64,000 nucleotides of DNA, taken from positions 1 to 64,000 of the forward strand of contig JAJTHM010000055.1 in assembly GCA_021297855.1 (NCBI GenBank), read 5' to 3'. The notes below the pieces were generated by a model. That model had not been told where the DNA came from, made no database searches, and saw nothing but the letters and a program-made list of their open reading frames with translations. The translations under genes and the position numbers were made by a program. How positions within the stretch are numbered: the first letter of the stretch is position 1; each line of letters starts with the position of its first letter. This DNA comes from Sphingobacteriales bacterium. Lineage in GTDB: Bacteria; Bacteroidota; Bacteroidia; Chitinophagales; JADJOU01. Of this stretch, positions 48,093-57,531 are shown piece by piece.

Positions 48093-50009
48093 ATGATTAA
48101 AAAATGGTTTGACAAATTATTGGGTAAATACGAAGATCTGAATCTAGATACTGATAAAGATAGGCTAGCAGACACATTTGACCAGCTGGCTAGGTATAAA
48201 GCCGAGGACAGAGCGATAGGATTTAAAATAATAGAATCTCGCCAATCAGGATTCATCGTCAAGGTTGAGGGACTATACGCTTTTGTAGCTTATCTTAAAA
48301 TGCCATGGTTCTATGCTGATATTAAAAAATGGCATACTATAGCACCCTATATGATCGATTGTAAAATGGGGGGTAAGATACAGCGTATGTCCTATGAGGA
48401 CAATCTTTATGTGACCATCGATGCTTCAGATACTGTACTGAAAACTGCTACATTTCAAATCCATAAGGCTTATCGATGTATCGTATTATGGAAGAATAAT
48501 CAAAGTGTGCTAGTAGAGTTAGGGCAAAATTTTGACTGGAAATGTGGGTCAATCGAAGCCGAGGTCAAAAAGTCATCATTTTACTTTCTAGAAGAATTTA
48601 AAGACTTGAATATCGGAGATTCATTTGTCACTTTTTTCCACGGATTCGAAACCGAAGGTAAAATGATATTTGGACACCAATGGGTGGACAAAGAATTAGA
48701 AAATGGAGAATTAGAAAAACTAATAGGTAGTGTACAACCTATCACGATACACAAGGAATCGCGCCATAAATATACCTATTGGTATAGAGGACAGTATCAG
48801 TGCCAACTCAGTATTACAGAAGATATTTATGGCGATAGTTATCCGCTGGATATTCTAGAACAATATTTAAATAATTTGGCAGATAATAGTACAATCTTAT
48901 GCGAGTTTATAGCTATAGGAAAGCTGAAATATAAAATAAAGCTAAAACTAGCCGACCAACTTTGCCAAGCAATTTATGATATTCATATTCAGAAAAATAA
49001 GAAACAAATTGTAGAGATCGCAGACAAGCTGAACTCAAAATCGAAACCTGCACCTAAACCAATAGTAGTAAATCGCAAGGATGAAAAAGTGCAATATCTC
49101 CATACGATACAAGAATTTACAGTAAAAATAGATGAAAATGGAGTCAAGACCTACTGGTTAGACGATAACTATAATGGCATTCCCCATTTAATGTTCAAAG
49201 AAATAAAATCAGATCAACCACTCAAAAAAAAATTGCGAAAACTAATCAATCTAGCAGTGAACGGGGATAAGTTATGGTTTTATATTTCGGATAAATTAGG
49301 TAAGAAAAACATACTTTATATACAGCAAACCATAGAATCAGCCAATAAGAATTTAACCGATTGGCCTATAAACAAAGAAAAAAATAAGGTAGAGATAAAA
49401 AAGGCCATCGTATCTGACAGGATAAGCGAATCGATGGCTGATGAACTAGATTCTATAATGGATACAGAGCAGGATATCGCTATTAGATATGATGCCGATG
49501 GTAAACGAAGGTATTGGTTTCAGAACTATGAGTGCAAGAAAATACGTTTTTTTGAAAACTATCTCGAAAATGTAAAATATATTAATCCTGTCAAGCGCTA
49601 TTTACAAGGCCTGAGCGATTGTTCGACCATTCGGTGTGTGATTACCGGTATAGATACTCGGAAAAATAAACTGCATATCAAACTGAGTAATATGTATAAA
49701 GAAGCGCCTCATCAATCCATGATTTTAGATACTGAAAAGGAACGATTTATAGGCAAAGAGGAACTAATTGATATTCGTTATGAAAATAATCTGCCTATAT
49801 TCTATCTCAAGAATCAATGGAAGTGTCGGTTTCCTCGATCTTATAGCGCAGTACCCAATAATAAAGGAAAGATAATGAAGTATATAGAACTAAATAATCC
49901 TTTCTGGATGACTTGTATCATTACAGGGCGCGATCGCCATTCGGAAGAGTATATATTAGAATTGACCAAAGAGCAGCAGGAGGAGATAATCAAGTCTATA
50001 ATTGAGTGA
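48093..50009 (+). CDS. Protein of unknown function (638 aa) with about five internal ~60-aa beta-rich modules
   Basis: Recurring modules with '(Y/F)W/Y.....(Y/W).C/G ... (I/F).C.I.G' starting near aa 139, 227, 350, 471 and 566. Confidence 0.8.
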   Translation: MIKKWFDKLLGKYEDLNLDTDKDRLADTFDQLARYKAEDRAIGFKIIESRQSGFIVKVEGLYAFVAYLKMPWFYADIKKWHTIAPYMIDCKMGGKIQRMSYEDNLYVTIDASDTVLKTATFQIHKAYRCIVLWKNNQSVLVELGQNFDWKCGSIEAEVKKSSFYFLEEFKDLNIGDSFVTFFHGFETEGKMIFGHQWVDKELENGELEKLIGSVQPITIHKESRHKYTYWYRGQYQCQLSITEDIYGDSYPLDILEQYLNNLADNSTILCEFIAIGKLKYKIKLKLADQLCQAIYDIHIQKNKKQIVEIADKLNSKSKPAPKPIVVNRKDEKVQYLHTIQEFTVKIDENGVKTYWLDDNYNGIPHLMFKEIKSDQPLKKKLRKLINLAVNGDKLWFYISDKLGKKNILYIQQTIESANKNLTDWPINKEKNKVEIKKAIVSDRISESMADELDSIMDTEQDIAIRYDADGKRRYWFQNYECKKIRFFENYLENVKYINPVKRYLQGLSDCSTIRCVITGIDTRKNKLHIKLSNMYKEAPHQSMILDTEKERFIGKEELIDIRYENNLPIFYLKNQWKCRFPRSYSAVPNNKGKIMKYIELNNPFWMTCIITGRDRHSEEYILELTKEQQEEIIKSIIE

Positions 50010-50028
50010 TAGCAACGCAAAAAATCTC

Positions 50029-52392
50029 CTAAAAATATACATACGTCACCCCTTCCCCGCCATTTTCTGGCAAAGCCGCTTCGTATTTGGTCACACTCTT
50101 ATATTGGCGCAATTGGTTAATTATCTCCGTTCGAAGTTTCCCTTTGCCATGAATGATCTTGATTTCATGGAAATTATTGAGTAAAGCCCTATTAATAAAA
50201 TCATCGAGTTCAGCTATACCCTCATACGTAAATTTTCCTCTTATATCCAACTCGCGCGAGCTGGATCTATCTATTGCAATTAATCGCTTAGTTACTGCCT
50301 TTTTCTTATTTTCCTCAGGCGGCAGAAGAATCAATTCAGAAGCAGAAATAGTAGATTTCATATTATCAAAAATAACTGTCACCTTATCCTTATTCATTTT
50401 TTCAATAATACCTATGGCATTCGTTTGTATAAATTGAACTCGATTCCCTATAGATAGTTTTTGATTAGGATCTACTTGATGAATTTGTTTGAAAAGTTCT
50501 TTAGATGTTTTAGCAGATTCTACTTTTTCTTCATTCAGCAGTTCCTGCTCATGAGCTAACTCTTCCAACTTCTTCTTGTTCTTTAACCCGTCTTTGAATA
50601 GTTTCAATTCTTTCTCCTTTTCCGCGATTTGTTCTTGAAGCAAAAGTGTTTTTTCATAGCGCATTTTTTTTCGCATAAGATCCATATCCAGATGGAGTCT
50701 ATTCCAATCTTTCAATTGCTTTTTCAACTCCATTTCAGATTTTTCCAATTCCTTTTTCTGCAGATGTAAATCTTTTTCCTTCTTTTCCAATTTGAATAAT
50801 TGTCTATCGTATTTCACCTTTTCGCTTTCGCTTAAGGCTTCCGCTCGCTTAATCACTTCTGCATTTAAACCCATCTTGCGCGCGATATGAAACGTGTATG
50901 AGCTGCCAGGAAATCCTACGGATAATTTAAACAAAGGTTCTAATTTAGTCTCATCGAAAAGCATACTGGCGCTAAACGTATCTTTTCTCGATTCAGAAAA
51001 CTTCTTTAAATCACTATAATGTGTAGTAGCTATGATAATAGACTTGTGGCTTAAAATTTTCTCTAATACAGATTGTGCCATAGCAGCACCAAAGGAAGGA
51101 TCTGTGCCATCTCCAAGCTCATCGAAGAGAAACAATGAGTCTTGATTCGCGCACTTCATCATATGATTCCATAATCTCAATTTAGAAGAATAAGTACTTA
51201 ACTCATCTTCTATCGACTGTAAATCCCCTAAATCTCCAATGATATCCGCAAAAAGGGGGACAACAGAGTTTCCTTCGGCTGGGATAGGGATAGCCTTCTT
51301 AGTCATGAGGCCAAGAAGGCCTAAGGTCTTTAATGTAACCGTTTTTCCTCCTGCATTCGGCCCACTAATTACGAGTAGATGATAACCTTCCTCAAAAGTT
51401 AGATGGAAGGGGACAACTGATGTATGGTCTTTCTTTGTCTTTAATTTCAATAATGGGTGAAAGGCATTTTTTAAATTAAACTTATTGCCTATTTTTGGGA
51501 TACTCCCATCGATCTTAGCCATGAATCTAACGAGGGCTTGAATAGAATCCCATTCTGCCATGTACTCTTGGTATTGAAATATTAGATTCTTATATTTAGC
51601 CAGAAAGGCCGTGAGTTGCATTAGAATTTTTCGAATCTCTCTATCTTCTTCACGCTCCAATTCTGAGGCTTCATTATTCAGATAAATAGTTTCAGCTGGC
51701 TCCATATAGACTACATTTCCAGATTCTGATTCATCGAGAATAATCCCTTTTATAGATCGCTTAAAGGCAGACTGCAATGCTAGTACTCTTCGGCTCTGTC
51801 TCAAAGATTCTTGAATCTCGTGAAGATGTCCCGATTGTTTTGCTGCATTTAGAGCTCGAGAAAATGCATTATCAATTTCAGATTGAATAGATTTTTTCCT
51901 GTCACGGATTTGAGCTAACTCTTTGCTTGCAGAAGATTTTACCTTTCCATTTTCATCTATAACGCGCTCGATTTCTCGAAGCAATGCTGTATCATAAAAC
52001 AAAACACCCGCCTTATGCATAAGCATTTCCAACTCATTCTGATTGGTAGTCTCTTTAAAAAATGTTTTGATATCTCTCACATTTGAAACGAGTAAACCGA
52101 GATTGAATATATCCTCGACAGGTACCACATAATTTTCAATATCTAATTTATTCAAATGAAAATTGAACTCAAATATATGCTGTATAGTAAAATCAGGAAA
52201 TTGCGTTTTCAAAAAACGATATTCTGAAAGATAGATATATACCTTCTCAATTTCAGACCTCTTTAACTCTTTATCAATAAAATTTTTCTTATAAAATTCT
52301 ATACCATATTCAGACAAAAAGCATCGATAGACTTCATTTAAAACCAAGTCAAATTCAAGTAGTTTTTCTGTTTGTTCTTTATAGTTAATCAT
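50029..52392 (-). CDS. mutS2: Endonuclease MutS2 with C-terminal Smr domain
   Basis: 'LLVISGPNAGGKTVTLKTLGLLGLM', 'LFLFDELGDGTDPSFGAAMAQSVLE', C-terminal 'LDIRGKFTYEGIAELDDFINRALLNNFHEIKIIHGKGKLRTEI'. Confidence 0.96.
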   Translation of the reverse strand: MINYKEQTEKLLEFDLVLNEVYRCFLSEYGIEFYKKNFIDKELKRSEIEKVYIYLSEYRFLKTQFPDFTIQHIFEFNFHLNKLDIENYVVPVEDIFNLGLLVSNVRDIKTFFKETTNQNELEMLMHKAGVLFYDTALLREIERVIDENGKVKSSASKELAQIRDRKKSIQSEIDNAFSRALNAAKQSGHLHEIQESLRQSRRVLALQSAFKRSIKGIILDESESGNVVYMEPAETIYLNNEASELEREEDREIRKILMQLTAFLAKYKNLIFQYQEYMAEWDSIQALVRFMAKIDGSIPKIGNKFNLKNAFHPLLKLKTKKDHTSVVPFHLTFEEGYHLLVISGPNAGGKTVTLKTLGLLGLMTKKAIPIPAEGNSVVPLFADIIGDLGDLQSIEDELSTYSSKLRLWNHMMKCANQDSLFLFDELGDGTDPSFGAAMAQSVLEKILSHKSIIIATTHYSDLKKFSESRKDTFSASMLFDETKLEPLFKLSVGFPGSSYTFHIARKMGLNAEVIKRAEALSESEKVKYDRQLFKLEKKEKDLHLQKKELEKSEMELKKQLKDWNRLHLDMDLMRKKMRYEKTLLLQEQIAEKEKELKLFKDGLKNKKKLEELAHEQELLNEEKVESAKTSKELFKQIHQVDPNQKLSIGNRVQFIQTNAIGIIEKMNKDKVTVIFDNMKSTISASELILLPPEENKKKAVTKRLIAIDRSSSRELDIRGKFTYEGIAELDDFINRALLNNFHEIKIIHGKGKLRTEIINQLRQYKSVTKYEAALPENGGEGVTYVYF

Positions 52393-52398
52393 GGTGAA

Positions 52399-53310
52399 TT
52401 ATTCCTTCTTGTATAGTGGATGATAGAGTTCTATTGTTTTCCTCAAAAATTGGTTATCTAAATGAGTATATATCTCTGTAGTGGTTATGGATACATGGCC
52501 GAGCATTTCCTGGACAGCGCGCAAATCAGCTCCCCCTTCCACTAAATGCGTAGCAAAAGAATGACGGAAAGTATGTGGGGAAATATTTTTTCGCAATCCG
52601 ATGAGACTCGCTTGTTTTTTTATCATATTGAAAACAGAAATTCGCGACAAAGGAGTCCCTTTCAGATTTAGGAAAACAAAATCTTTATGTTCTTCAGCTA
52701 CCGATTTCTTCTTTCTATAGTTATCTAAATATATTTTTAAATACTTGATAGCATCTGACCCTATAGGCACTATGCGCTCTTTATTGCCTTTGCCGATGAC
52801 TTTCACGATTTCTACATCCAATTGAATCTCGGATAGTTTTAAATTCAAAAGTTCAGTAATTCTCAGTCCACAGCTATATAGAACCTCTAGGATAGCCCTA
52901 TCCCGAGTACCACCTTCTGTGCTCACATCAATAGATTCCAACAATTTTTCAATCTCTTCAAAACTTAAAGTATCTGGTAGTTTTCTTATCAATTTTGGAG
53001 CATCTATCAATTCGGCAGCATTTTGATTCGTATAATTTTGATAGACTAAAAAATTGAAAAAAGTTTTCAATCCAGATAAAATTCTAGCTTGCGTGGACTC
53101 TTGTATGGAAAAGTTATCAATAAGATATGCAAAAAAATCCTCAATATTATTTCTACTAAGGTTTAAAACTGTCAGCTTTGGATTTTGAAAATCACAGAAG
53201 ACATGTAATTTTTGAATGTCGTTGAGATAAGCGTCAATAGTATGCCTGGAAGCATTCTTCTCAAGTTTTAGAAAATTTTTGAACTCCAAAATTAAAAAAT
53301 TCCAATCCAT
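52399..53310 (-). CDS. xerD: Tyrosine recombinase XerD/XerC-like
   Basis: 'LYSCGLRITELLNLKLSEI', 'SPHTFRHSFATHLVEGGADLRAVQEMLGHVSITTTEIYTHL' (R-H-R-H-Y). Confidence 0.93.
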   Translation of the reverse strand: MDWNFLILEFKNFLKLEKNASRHTIDAYLNDIQKLHVFCDFQNPKLTVLNLSRNNIEDFFAYLIDNFSIQESTQARILSGLKTFFNFLVYQNYTNQNAAELIDAPKLIRKLPDTLSFEEIEKLLESIDVSTEGGTRDRAILEVLYSCGLRITELLNLKLSEIQLDVEIVKVIGKGNKERIVPIGSDAIKYLKIYLDNYRKKKSVAEEHKDFVFLNLKGTPLSRISVFNMIKKQASLIGLRKNISPHTFRHSFATHLVEGGADLRAVQEMLGHVSITTTEIYTHLDNQFLRKTIELYHPLYKKE

Positions 53311-53313
53311 TGC

Positions 53314-56300
53314 TTATACCCGAATACAGTTTTCCCTTACCCAATCTTTATACATAGCTTCAAAATGCCAAAACTCATTTTCATAAGGTATGAATCCTGC
53401 ATTTAGCATAAGATTTCGCAGCAATTCTCTGTTTTCCTGCTGTTTGTTAGATAACCGAGAATAGCTCCAATGGGCTTTTTCGCTAAAATCATCAAATTCA
53501 CAGCCAAAATCTAATAATTTATTAGGAATATATGGACTATCTGAGATTTCCATAATCAGAACATCTACAGCCATTCCATAATTATGCAAAGAATCAGTGT
53601 CTGGCGATGCTATATAGTTTACCTTATTGGGTCCTTGATAGATATCCCACATTTTCCTTTGAACATCAAATGGACGCAGGGCATCTTTTATAACCAATTT
53701 ATAATTCTTATTGATTTCAAACAAAATCTCCTTGGCTCGCAACATCTTATAGTAAGCTATTTCATTGAGATAAGCTCCCTTAAAACTTTGGTATAAAATC
53801 GTACTAAACGCATTTTCTGACACACTGTACTCTAAGTCAATATAAAACTCTTTTTCACTTAGTCTTATAAATTCCTTACTTACCCAATCCAGTTCTATAG
53901 CAGAAAGCTCTGTTTTTGTCGGTTCGCTCATTTTAGGTAGTGAAATGAAAAAGCTCGTCCCCTGTCCTAATTTTGTATCAAACCAAATAAGACCATTCAT
54001 CGAATGCAATATCTTCTTGGTTATAGCTAGTCCTAGTCCACTTCCAGAAGACTTAGTCGTAAAATTAGGTATAAATATCTTATCTCTTTCTTCTTCTTTG
54101 ATACCCTTTCCATAATCTTTGATTTCAAGAATAAAATACCGTTCATTGTCTCTTAAGGTTATATCTATAATGGTTTCCTCGTCATCATAAGCTTGGATAG
54201 CATTTTTAACTAAATTGTTGAGACAACTAATCATTTGATTTCTGTCGCACTCAACCATAGCGGAAGATAGTCTTGATTTAAATAAAACTTGACACACTCT
54301 TGATTGGAAAACATGGACGGTATTTTGTATAAGGAGTTTCCAATCTAGCTGTTCTATATGCGGAGTATGTAATTTTCCGAAATTGGAAAATGCAGTAGCG
54401 ATATTATCGAGATTATTTATTTGTTCGATCAAGGTTTCCGCAGTGCTGGATACCAATTGATCCAAATTACTAGCCCCTTCCTTCATATTCCTTTGTAGAA
54501 ATTGAATTTTTAGCTTCATAGGAGTCAATGGATTTTTTATTTCATGCGCAATTTGCTTGGCCATTTCACTCCAGGCATCTTCCCTCTCTTGCTCGGCCAA
54601 TAATCTTGCACTCTCTTGAATTTCATCTACCATGATATTGTATCGCTTGACCAACTCACCGATTTCATCTTTATATTGATACTCTAGATACTCATTTTTA
54701 CGAGATAGTCCCAAATTCGAAATTTTCTCAGCAAGTGTTTGTAATGGCTTAGTGATTCTATTAGCTAACCAAATTGCAAACAACATCGATATAAGAAAGA
54801 AGAGTACATATAAATTAATTAATACAACGATTAGTCGCATTTCTTCATTGAGCGATCCTTTACCATCGAAACTCGTCAGTCTTAAATAAAATTTTCTATT
54901 ACCAGGATTGCTTCTTAAAACACTGTAATATTCATTAATTGGGATTTCATTTAGTCTTAGTTTTTCGATATTAAAAAATTCATTGTTTTTTAATCCAAAG
55001 AATATTTTTGACTCTAGTAATCTAGGGTAAATCATATTCTCCATAGACCTATAACTAGACTGAATCAGTTTACCTTCATCGTTATAAAGATCATATTGGA
55101 TGGAAGTTATCCCCTTGAGTTTCTTAAAATGAAGATCAAAATCATTGGCTGGATTCAGAAAACTCGTATTATAAATTTGTTCAATAGCCTGCTGAATAAC
55201 TTTTAAATTATTATATGCTATTTCCTTATTGTAATTCGTAAATCTAGATTTCAGACTACTGAAACTTAATAGGGTAATCCCACTAAATATGCCAATAATG
55301 AGTAAAAATATAGCTAAGACAATTTTACTCCTAAGTTCATTAAAATGAAACAAGGGCTCTGATATATAGGTAATTCTTAGAGACCAAACGACAAAGAATA
55401 GAAAAATAGAGAGGAGAAAATTAATACAAAATATATATGAAAATTGAGTCAAAATAGAAACGGGATTCGCTTTTTGTGTCGTGACTAACACTTTTATCGT
55501 ATCAGAGAAATTAAAAACAAAGTGCTCAAAATCTAAACCAAACAATTCATCAGAAAATCTAGGTACGTCAGGTGAAACGGGATATTTTTTATTATAGTTA
55601 TAGGGCCCCAATTGATCATGCAAGGTGTCATTGATGTATAAGCCATGACTTATCTTATTCTCCCTAATGATGACATCATTAATTGCATCTTTAGTACTGC
55701 TCGCTATATTGGATAAATAAGTCCTTGGATAGACCATAAGCTGAATTTGCTCCTCACCGCTGGATTGCTGAATTAGATACTTCCTTACAGAATTGGACTG
55801 AATTAAAAAAAGTTTGGACTTTTCGTTACTTACTAAAAGTTCTATCGATGGATTTCCGTTTTGATCTAACCATTTTTGATATTCTAATTTATCAATTTCA
55901 TCGCACTCGATATCTTTAAAATCTTGTAAATATGACTTTAGGCTATCTACATTATATCCATCGAGACCCTGAATGATCCTAGCTTCCAGACCCCTATCCA
56001 AACCAAAGGTGACATTTGTAGCAATAGAAGATAAAATAACCTCTTCTTTCTTTATATTATATCGTGAAAGTAAAAAGGTAGTCGTGAAAGAGGCAAAGAA
56101 GAGAAAAACGACAAAGCTATAGACTCTATTTCGAATATTAAAGTAATACCTGCCATAGAACAAAGCGATAAAAAACAAGAGCAGGACAAAGGTGAGCTTG
56201 ACCTCTAAGCGAAAACTCCCCAAAATAAGCAATAGAATAATGGAAAGCAAGAAAACAAAAAAAGACAAGATTATCTTCCGATTGTTCAGTTTAAAATTAT

Positions 56301-57483
56301 AAATAGTTTTTAAAATCAGATTAGATAAAAGATAATAATTCGAAAAGGTCATTAACATGATACCTAAACCTATGAAGCTGTAAATTGTTAATCTTGGGAA
56401 ATAATCAAAATTAAACCAAATAGAGCTCTCTACCACCATACGCTCAAAAATCTTATTGATAGAAAAGGATTCGCCTAAAAGAAATATTAAAGCAATGGTA
56501 TGAATAAAAAAAGCGAAAACTGTGTTTTCCCATTTTTTTAGATTGATGACTAAATTTTCCTGTAAATAATATAAGATAATTTGAGTGGAAAAAACAAATA
56601 AAAACAAATCACCAAGAGATGGTGTGACATCAGAAGAATAGAGGGATGGGTTAAATAATTTGAGGGTGTAAAAAATAGAAGGTAACTTGTAAAATAAAAG
56701 CAACTTTCTGGTAGAATAAACCAACCCTACAAAAACTATACAACCCAAAATAGGATAAATACGCGTAACGGGCTTCGCAAAAAAGTATAAAATTCTAATG
56801 TAAAAAAATGCAGCAATCATTATAGCCAAAAGGCCAAGGATGATCCATAGATCATTCGAATGTACTACTCGCTTAAGACAGAAAAGAAAGTTTCCCTGAC
56901 TATCAGTAAAATCTTTAGAGTTAGTTTCTTTGTACCCAATTATTAAATACTCTTTTCTCTCGTTTTTGTTGTGAAAAAGACGAAAGGAGCTGTTTAATTC
57001 TTCTTCAACAAACCTATTCAAATCATACCAAAAAACAATATATTTACCTTTGAATAATACTTTATGCAATAAAAACTTATCCTGCTCTATTTCTCTGTAT
57101 GATATTGAGTTAATATTGCCTAGAGTATAGGAATTGAGATAGAAGGTACTATGAGTCCAATACTCCAGAGAAAAGTCACTTGAATTGTAAATCTGATAGG
57201 ATAAAAGTCTATTGGATAAATAATTTTTAGTCTTATCAAATGCTAAATTACCTTCAATAATCTTATCTAATAGATTCGAATCTTTTGGCAACTTCTCCAT
57301 AGCTGTAATCTCATTTCGCCAATAATCATACTTTGAGTTTTGTTGCCAAATTTCGAAGGGATTATAAGAAATAAACCAGTAAATTGCTGCAAATAGGATA
57401 AAGAAAAAGGATGAAGTTCTCACACTTTTCTGTTGAAAAGCATACTGAAATAACCCACTAATTCTATACCACCTATAGTTCAA
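53314..57483 (-). CDS. Membrane sensor histidine kinase (NtrY-like) fused in frame to a VanX-like D-Ala-D-Ala dipeptidase (M15) domain
   Basis: HK: multiple TM, HAMP, 'EMAKQIAHEIKNPLTPMKLKIQFLQ' H-box, 'GSGLGLAITKKILHSMNG' G-box. M15: 'DALRPFDVQRKMW', 'SLHNYGMAVDV', 'EFWHFE'. Junction at 'SLPK-MSEPTK' (Met codon 53931..53929). Confidence 0.88.
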   Translation of the reverse strand: MNYRWYRISGLFQYAFQQKSVRTSSFFFILFAAIYWFISYNPFEIWQQNSKYDYWRNEITAMEKLPKDSNLLDKIIEGNLAFDKTKNYLSNRLLSYQIYNSSDFSLEYWTHSTFYLNSYTLGNINSISYREIEQDKFLLHKVLFKGKYIVFWYDLNRFVEEELNSSFRLFHNKNERKEYLIIGYKETNSKDFTDSQGNFLFCLKRVVHSNDLWIILGLLAIMIAAFFYIRILYFFAKPVTRIYPILGCIVFVGLVYSTRKLLLFYKLPSIFYTLKLFNPSLYSSDVTPSLGDLFLFVFSTQIILYYLQENLVINLKKWENTVFAFFIHTIALIFLLGESFSINKIFERMVVESSIWFNFDYFPRLTIYSFIGLGIMLMTFSNYYLLSNLILKTIYNFKLNNRKIILSFFVFLLSIILLLILGSFRLEVKLTFVLLLFFIALFYGRYYFNIRNRVYSFVVFLFFASFTTTFLLSRYNIKKEEVILSSIATNVTFGLDRGLEARIIQGLDGYNVDSLKSYLQDFKDIECDEIDKLEYQKWLDQNGNPSIELLVSNEKSKLFLIQSNSVRKYLIQQSSGEEQIQLMVYPRTYLSNIASSTKDAINDVIIRENKISHGLYINDTLHDQLGPYNYNKKYPVSPDVPRFSDELFGLDFEHFVFNFSDTIKVLVTTQKANPVSILTQFSYIFCINFLLSIFLFFVVWSLRITYISEPLFHFNELRSKIVLAIFLLIIGIFSGITLLSFSSLKSRFTNYNKEIAYNNLKVIQQAIEQIYNTSFLNPANDFDLHFKKLKGITSIQYDLYNDEGKLIQSSYRSMENMIYPRLLESKIFFGLKNNEFFNIEKLRLNEIPINEYYSVLRSNPGNRKFYLRLTSFDGKGSLNEEMRLIVVLINLYVLFFLISMLFAIWLANRITKPLQTLAEKISNLGLSRKNEYLEYQYKDEIGELVKRYNIMVDEIQESARLLAEQEREDAWSEMAKQIAHEIKNPLTPMKLKIQFLQRNMKEGASNLDQLVSSTAETLIEQINNLDNIATAFSNFGKLHTPHIEQLDWKLLIQNTVHVFQSRVCQVLFKSRLSSAMVECDRNQMISCLNNLVKNAIQAYDDEETIIDITLRDNERYFILEIKDYGKGIKEEERDKIFIPNFTTKSSGSGLGLAITKKILHSMNGLIWFDTKLGQGTSFFISLPKMSEPTKTELSAIELDWVSKEFIRLSEKEFYIDLEYSVSENAFSTILYQSFKGAYLNEIAYYKMLRAKEILFEINKNYKLVIKDALRPFDVQRKMWDIYQGPNKVNYIASPDTDSLHNYGMAVDVLIMEISDSPYIPNKLLDFGCEFDDFSEKAHWSYSRLSNKQQENRELLRNLMLNAGFIPYENEFWHFEAMYKDWVRENCIRV

Positions 57484-57531
57484 GACCTTTTTTATGCAAA
57501 GGTAAACTGAAATGCCTTAACAGATAGTGAA

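Noticed and set aside
52399-53310. Phage or integrative-element integrase marking an island boundary
   Set aside because: Sequence and context (next to mutS2) fit housekeeping XerD/XerC; no att-like direct repeats were seen.
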